Positions 6,134-8,149 of a DNA stretch of 8,149 nt are shown in pieces; the first letter of the stretch is position 1; each line of letters begins with the position of its first letter. Origin of the DNA: DATBFU01 sp046735265 (GTDB lineage: Bacteria; Acidobacteriota; Thermoanaerobaculia; UBA5066; Gp7-AA6); the NCBI GenBank assembly GCA_046735265.1, contig JBKPSZ010000322.1, positions 1 through 8,149 on the forward strand, given 5' to 3'. Both the position numbers and the translations under genes were made by a program. The notes beneath the pieces are model-generated. The model saw only the letters and a list, made by a program, of their open reading frames with translations. It was not told the DNA's origin and did not search any database.

Positions 6134-7375
6134 GTGAAAAAGAGTGTTGTCCTCGGGACACTGCTACTGTCCGGTCTCATCACACTGGCCGTGGCTCGAC
6201 CCGCGTCGGCCTCGGTTTCCGTCAGCCTCTCGTTCTTTCACGAGTCGCTGTCGCCGCACGGCCGTTGGGTCGCGACGACGTCTTACGGACAAGTCTGGGT
6301 GCCGGCGGTTTCCGCCGGCTGGGAACCGTACGTCGACGGGGAGTGGCTGTACACCGACTGGGGCTGGACGTGGGTCTCGAACGATCCGTGGGGAGACATT
6401 CCTTACCACTATGGCACGTGGGTCCGGGTGTCGCGCTGGGGCTGGGTTTGGGTTCCGGGCACCGTCTGGGCGCCGGCCTGGGTCACCTGGGCCTACACCG
6501 ATGATTTCGTGGGATGGGCGCCGGTGCCGCCGAGCTTCGTCCTGACGGCGTCGGGTTACTGGGGTCGTCCGATCGTCGTGTCCGAATCCCGATACGTCTT
6601 CGTGCCCGCCCGCCAGTTCGTCGGGGTTCCCGTGTCATCCGTCCGCGTGCCGGTGAGCCGGAATCCGGCGCTCTTCGCGCGCGCGAACAAGGTGACCGAG
6701 TTCCGCGTGTCGAACGGCATCGTCCGCAACGTCGGCGTGGCGCCGGCGCGAATCGAGAGGGTTGCGGGTCATCGGATCGAGCGAACTTCGATCGACCGGA
6801 CGAGAATCCGGCCGGCGACGCTCGCCGACTCCGGCGTCGCGAGGACTTCCCGAGTCGCGGTCGTGGCTCCAGCGCGCGAGCGCTCCCGCGCCCTGCGCGA
6901 AAAGCCGGCCGAGAGCCGTCCCGCCGAAAACCGTCCCGACGCCCGAGCGTCCCGCGAGCGAAATGCTCCGAAACCCGCTCCCGCTGTGAAGCCCGCGCCC
7001 GCCCGTCCGGAGTCGAAGGAGCCAGCGGCTCTCGCCTCCCGGACGAATGAGGCCAAGCCGCAGAAGGCGACGAAGGCGAAGGAGACGAAGAGCCCGAAGC
7101 CGACTTCCGCGAAGCGTCCCGAGCCGGCCCCGGCGACTCATCGGGAGGCGGCCGCCGCGCCGAGTCATCGAGCCGAACCGTCGGCCCGAGCGGCGGAGAA
7201 GCCGGAGGCCGCGAACGCGAGCGTCGCGAAATCGCACGAGGCGAGGCCGGCCCCGAAAGCCGCGCAAGTGAAGGCGCATCCCCCGAAGGTCGAGAAAGCG
7301 AAGCCGGAGCGTCCGAAGAACCCGCCCAAAAACCCGGACCAGCAGGCCCGGGGGCAGGAGAACAGTCCGAATTGA
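6134..7375 (+). CDS. Exported DUF6600-type Trp-rich protein with a long basic Lys/Pro/Ala tail
   Basis: This 413-residue protein begins at GTG 6134, preceded by a near-perfect AAAGGAGG; starting here gives the signal peptide VKKSVVLGTLLLSGLITLAV with probable cleavage after the ASA at residues 24-26. Residues 35-143 form the conserved part, with 17 tryptophans, including LSPHGRWV (39-46), GWEPYVDGEWLYTDWGWTW (62-80), DPWGDIPYHYGTWV (84-97), RWGWVWVPGTVWAPAWVTW (101-119) and GWAPVPP (127-133). This pattern matches the DUF6600 family of exported proteins, common in Acidobacteriota and Pseudomonadota, of unknown function. Residues 145-210 continue as a plausible folded segment (YVFVPARQF, 154-162). 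Residues 245-413 are low-complexity, rich in Lys, Arg, Pro, Ala and Glu and resemble histone H1 tails in composition; such a tail could bind polyanions or the cell wall. It is the first gene of a two-gene operon: its TGA overlaps the next gene's Shine-Dalgarno. Expression is probably RpoN-dependent. The domain call is confident; the role is unknown. Confidence 0.88.
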   Translation: MKKSVVLGTLLLSGLITLAVARPASASVSVSLSFFHESLSPHGRWVATTSYGQVWVPAVSAGWEPYVDGEWLYTDWGWTWVSNDPWGDIPYHYGTWVRVSRWGWVWVPGTVWAPAWVTWAYTDDFVGWAPVPPSFVLTASGYWGRPIVVSESRYVFVPARQFVGVPVSSVRVPVSRNPALFARANKVTEFRVSNGIVRNVGVAPARIERVAGHRIERTSIDRTRIRPATLADSGVARTSRVAVVAPARERSRALREKPAESRPAENRPDARASRERNAPKPAPAVKPAPARPESKEPAALASRTNEAKPQKATKAKETKSPKPTSAKRPEPAPATHREAAAAPSHRAEPSARAAEKPEAANASVAKSHEARPAPKAAQVKAHPPKVEKAKPERPKNPPKNPDQQARGQENSPN

Positions 7376-7380
7376 GGAGG
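7375..7380 (+). promoter_or_regulatory. Shine-Dalgarno overlapping the upstream stop codon (translational coupling)
   Basis: AGGAGG (7375-7380) shares its first base with the TGA of the DUF6600 gene and stands 6 bp before ATG 7387. It decides the start of the small downstream gene against the in-frame TTG at 7372, and suggests that ribosomes finishing the first gene re-initiate on the second. Confidence 0.8.
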
Positions 7381-7386
7381 TGTCCG

Positions 7387-7680
7387 ATGAAGAGAAACGT
7401 TTCGATCGCGCTGGCGACGCTGCTTCTCGTCGCCGCGGCGGCGCTCGCTGCCGGAAAACGGGAAGGCAAGATCACGCGGATCGATCAAAGCGCCCAGGTC
7501 CTCTCCGTCCAGGGAGAAAAGGGAGATCAGTGGGACGTCTATCTGACCGAGACGACGAAATTCGAGCACGGCCTGACACTCGCCGAGCTCAAGATCGGCG
7601 ACCAGATCGAGTTCGAATACGTCGAGCGCGACGGCAAGGTCTGGGCAACCGAGATCGAGAGAGAGAAGAAAGCCGACTAG
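7387..7680 (+). CDS. Small exported OB-fold-like protein (DUF5666-like)
   Basis: This 97-residue protein starts at ATG 7387, fixed by the AGGAGG 6 bp upstream. Residues 1-22 are a signal peptide (MKRNVSIALATLLLVAAAAL, then AA before Gly23) and residues 23-97 a small beta-rich domain. The sequence GKITRID (27-33), VLSVQG (38-43), WDVYLTETTKFE (49-60), LAELKIGDQIEFEY (65-78) and DGKVWATEIE (82-91) follows the layout of small exported OB-fold domains: a strand pair, 'T.f' segment, 'L..LK.GD.V' turn and a closing strand with 'dGk..A..I'. Domains of this kind are annotated as DUF5666 or as CusF-like; CusF's metal-binding Met/His set is absent, so copper binding is not supported. Only 11 bp separate it from the DUF6600 gene, so the pair probably acts together in the periplasm or envelope. 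The exact family is uncertain. Confidence 0.82.
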   Translation: MKRNVSIALATLLLVAAAALAAGKREGKITRIDQSAQVLSVQGEKGDQWDVYLTETTKFEHGLTLAELKIGDQIEFEYVERDGKVWATEIEREKKAD

Positions 7681-7720
7681 AGCCCTCGGGCGTTCACTTC
7701 CCGGCGCGAAATGAGGGCTC
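7680..7720. terminator. Possible bidirectional terminator hairpin between convergent genes
   Basis: GAGCCCTC (7680-7687) and GAGGGCTC (7713-7720) form a perfect 8-bp stem around a 25-base loop that can pair further (CGGG 7687-7690 with CCCG 7700-7703, as an alternative fold). It spans both stop codons. There is no T run on the plus side; on the minus side a pyrimidine-rich stretch follows. The long loop makes it a weak terminator candidate. Confidence 0.3.
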
Positions 7721-8149
7721 GCGCCAGATTTCTCGCCCCTCGAGGAGAGTCCAGAGAACCTTCGCCTCGTGGATCTTCTCGGGGGGCACCTCGAACAGGT
7801 TTCGATCGAGCACGATCAGGTCGGCGGCCTTTCCGACCTCGATCGAGCCGGTCTCCTTCTCTTCGAACGCCGCGTAGGCGCCCGCAATCGTGTAGGCGGC
7901 GAGGGCCTCCGGCAGGGAGACGCGTTCCTCCGGAAGGAAGGCGGGGCCCGACGCCCCCAGCTCCCGGCGGGTGACGGCGGTTTCGATCGCGTCGAGCGGA
8001 TTCATCGACGAGACCGACCAGTCGCTGCCGCCCGCCACGACCGCACCGGCCGCCGCGACGCTGCCGATCGGATAGATCCACCGGGAGCGTTCCGGGCCGA
8101 GCTTCGGAATCGTCAGCTCCACGATGTACGGATCGGCCCACGCCCAGAG
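7694..8149 (-). CDS. YtcJ-like metal-dependent amidohydrolase, C-terminal part (5' end outside window)
   Basis: The frame is open from the window edge to a TGA at 7696-7694 (minus strand) and gives 151 residues of the C-terminal part; full-length relatives usually have about 530-600. Residues 24-30 (WIYPIGS) lead into AGAVVAGGSDWSVSSMNPL (34-52), where D43 of the GSDW motif corresponds to the conserved metal-site Asp of the amidohydrolase superfamily. Then come a VTRRE segment (59-63), RVSLPEALAAYTIAGAYAAF (76-95) and GSIEVGKAADLIVLDRNLFE (101-120), the typical closing beta-sandwich segment of Amidohydro_3 (PF07969). The final strand (VLWTLLEGREIW, 131-142) is also as expected. The family hydrolyses amide or ester-like C-N bonds in varied substrates; the substrate cannot be read from this part. 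No frameshift or stop is seen. It is convergent with the OB-fold gene, stop codons 13 bp apart, and so not in its operon. Confidence 0.9.
   Translation of the reverse strand, partial: LWAWADPYIVELTIPKLGPERSRWIYPIGSVAAAGAVVAGGSDWSVSSMNPLDAIETAVTRRELGASGPAFLPEERVSLPEALAAYTIAGAYAAFEEKETGSIEVGKAADLIVLDRNLFEVPPEKIHEAKVLWTLLEGREIWREPSFRAGK

Noticed and set aside
5979..6161. Longer N-terminus (61 residues) for the propeller protein
   Set aside because: It would run through the divergent promoter region and place the signal peptide internally. It is Arg/Ser-rich without conservation signs.
7372..7386. TTG start for the small OB-fold gene
   Set aside because: It would overlap the upstream stop and the Shine-Dalgarno itself; ATG 7387 has ideal spacing and gives a clean signal peptide.
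6483..7475. A 330-codon minus-strand frame opposite the DUF6600 gene
   Set aside because: It is a Ser/Arg/Pro-rich antisense shadow of the low-complexity Lys/Pro/Ala tail.

Overview
This GC-rich window has the strong third-position G/C bias typical of high-GC bacterial chromosomes. It carries secreted or envelope proteins often seen together in Acidobacteriota (perhaps the Thermoanaerobaculia) and related soil or sediment lineages. These are a DUF1111-type di-heme oxidoreductase, a giant Asp-box (BNR) propeller protein with PKD, prepeptidase-C-like and IPT/TIG modules, a Trp-rich DUF6600 protein and a YtcJ-like amidohydrolase. The taxonomic guess is inference from gene content. No rRNA, tRNA, CRISPR, transposase, integrase or phage gene is visible.

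Layout: (1) 1-481 is the 3' end of a gene for a protein with a Pro/Ala/Ser linker and one C-terminal membrane helix, closed by a strong intrinsic terminator (501-543). (2) 482-823 is a gene-free stretch holding that terminator and a weak promoter candidate. (3) 824-2011 encodes an exported di-heme cytochrome of the DHOR/DUF1111 family. (4) 2105-2776 encodes a MutY/HhH-GPD-like protein whose last ~55 residues look like read-through and run 98 bp into the 3' end of the convergent gene. (5) 2679-5978, minus strand, encodes a 1099-residue secreted multidomain propeller protein. (6) 5979-6133 is a compact divergent control region with a near-consensus sigma-54 promoter, an inverted repeat about 75 bp upstream of the predicted start, and a hairpin that covers the Shine-Dalgarno of the next gene. 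(7) 6134-7375 and 7387-7680 form a tight, probably translationally coupled two-gene operon for the DUF6600 protein and a small exported OB-fold-like protein. (8) 7694-8149, minus strand, is the C-terminal third or so of an amidohydrolase, cut by the window edge and convergent with the operon across 13 bp.

How it works together: most products are predicted to be exported (di-heme enzyme, propeller protein, DUF6600 protein, OB-fold protein), so the neighbourhood is mainly concerned with the envelope. Only the DUF6600/OB-fold pair is clearly one transcriptional unit. No well-known system (defence, secretion, biosynthesis) is encoded complete here. The most interesting parts are the control region before the DUF6600 operon and the glycosylase-like gene of unknown role.
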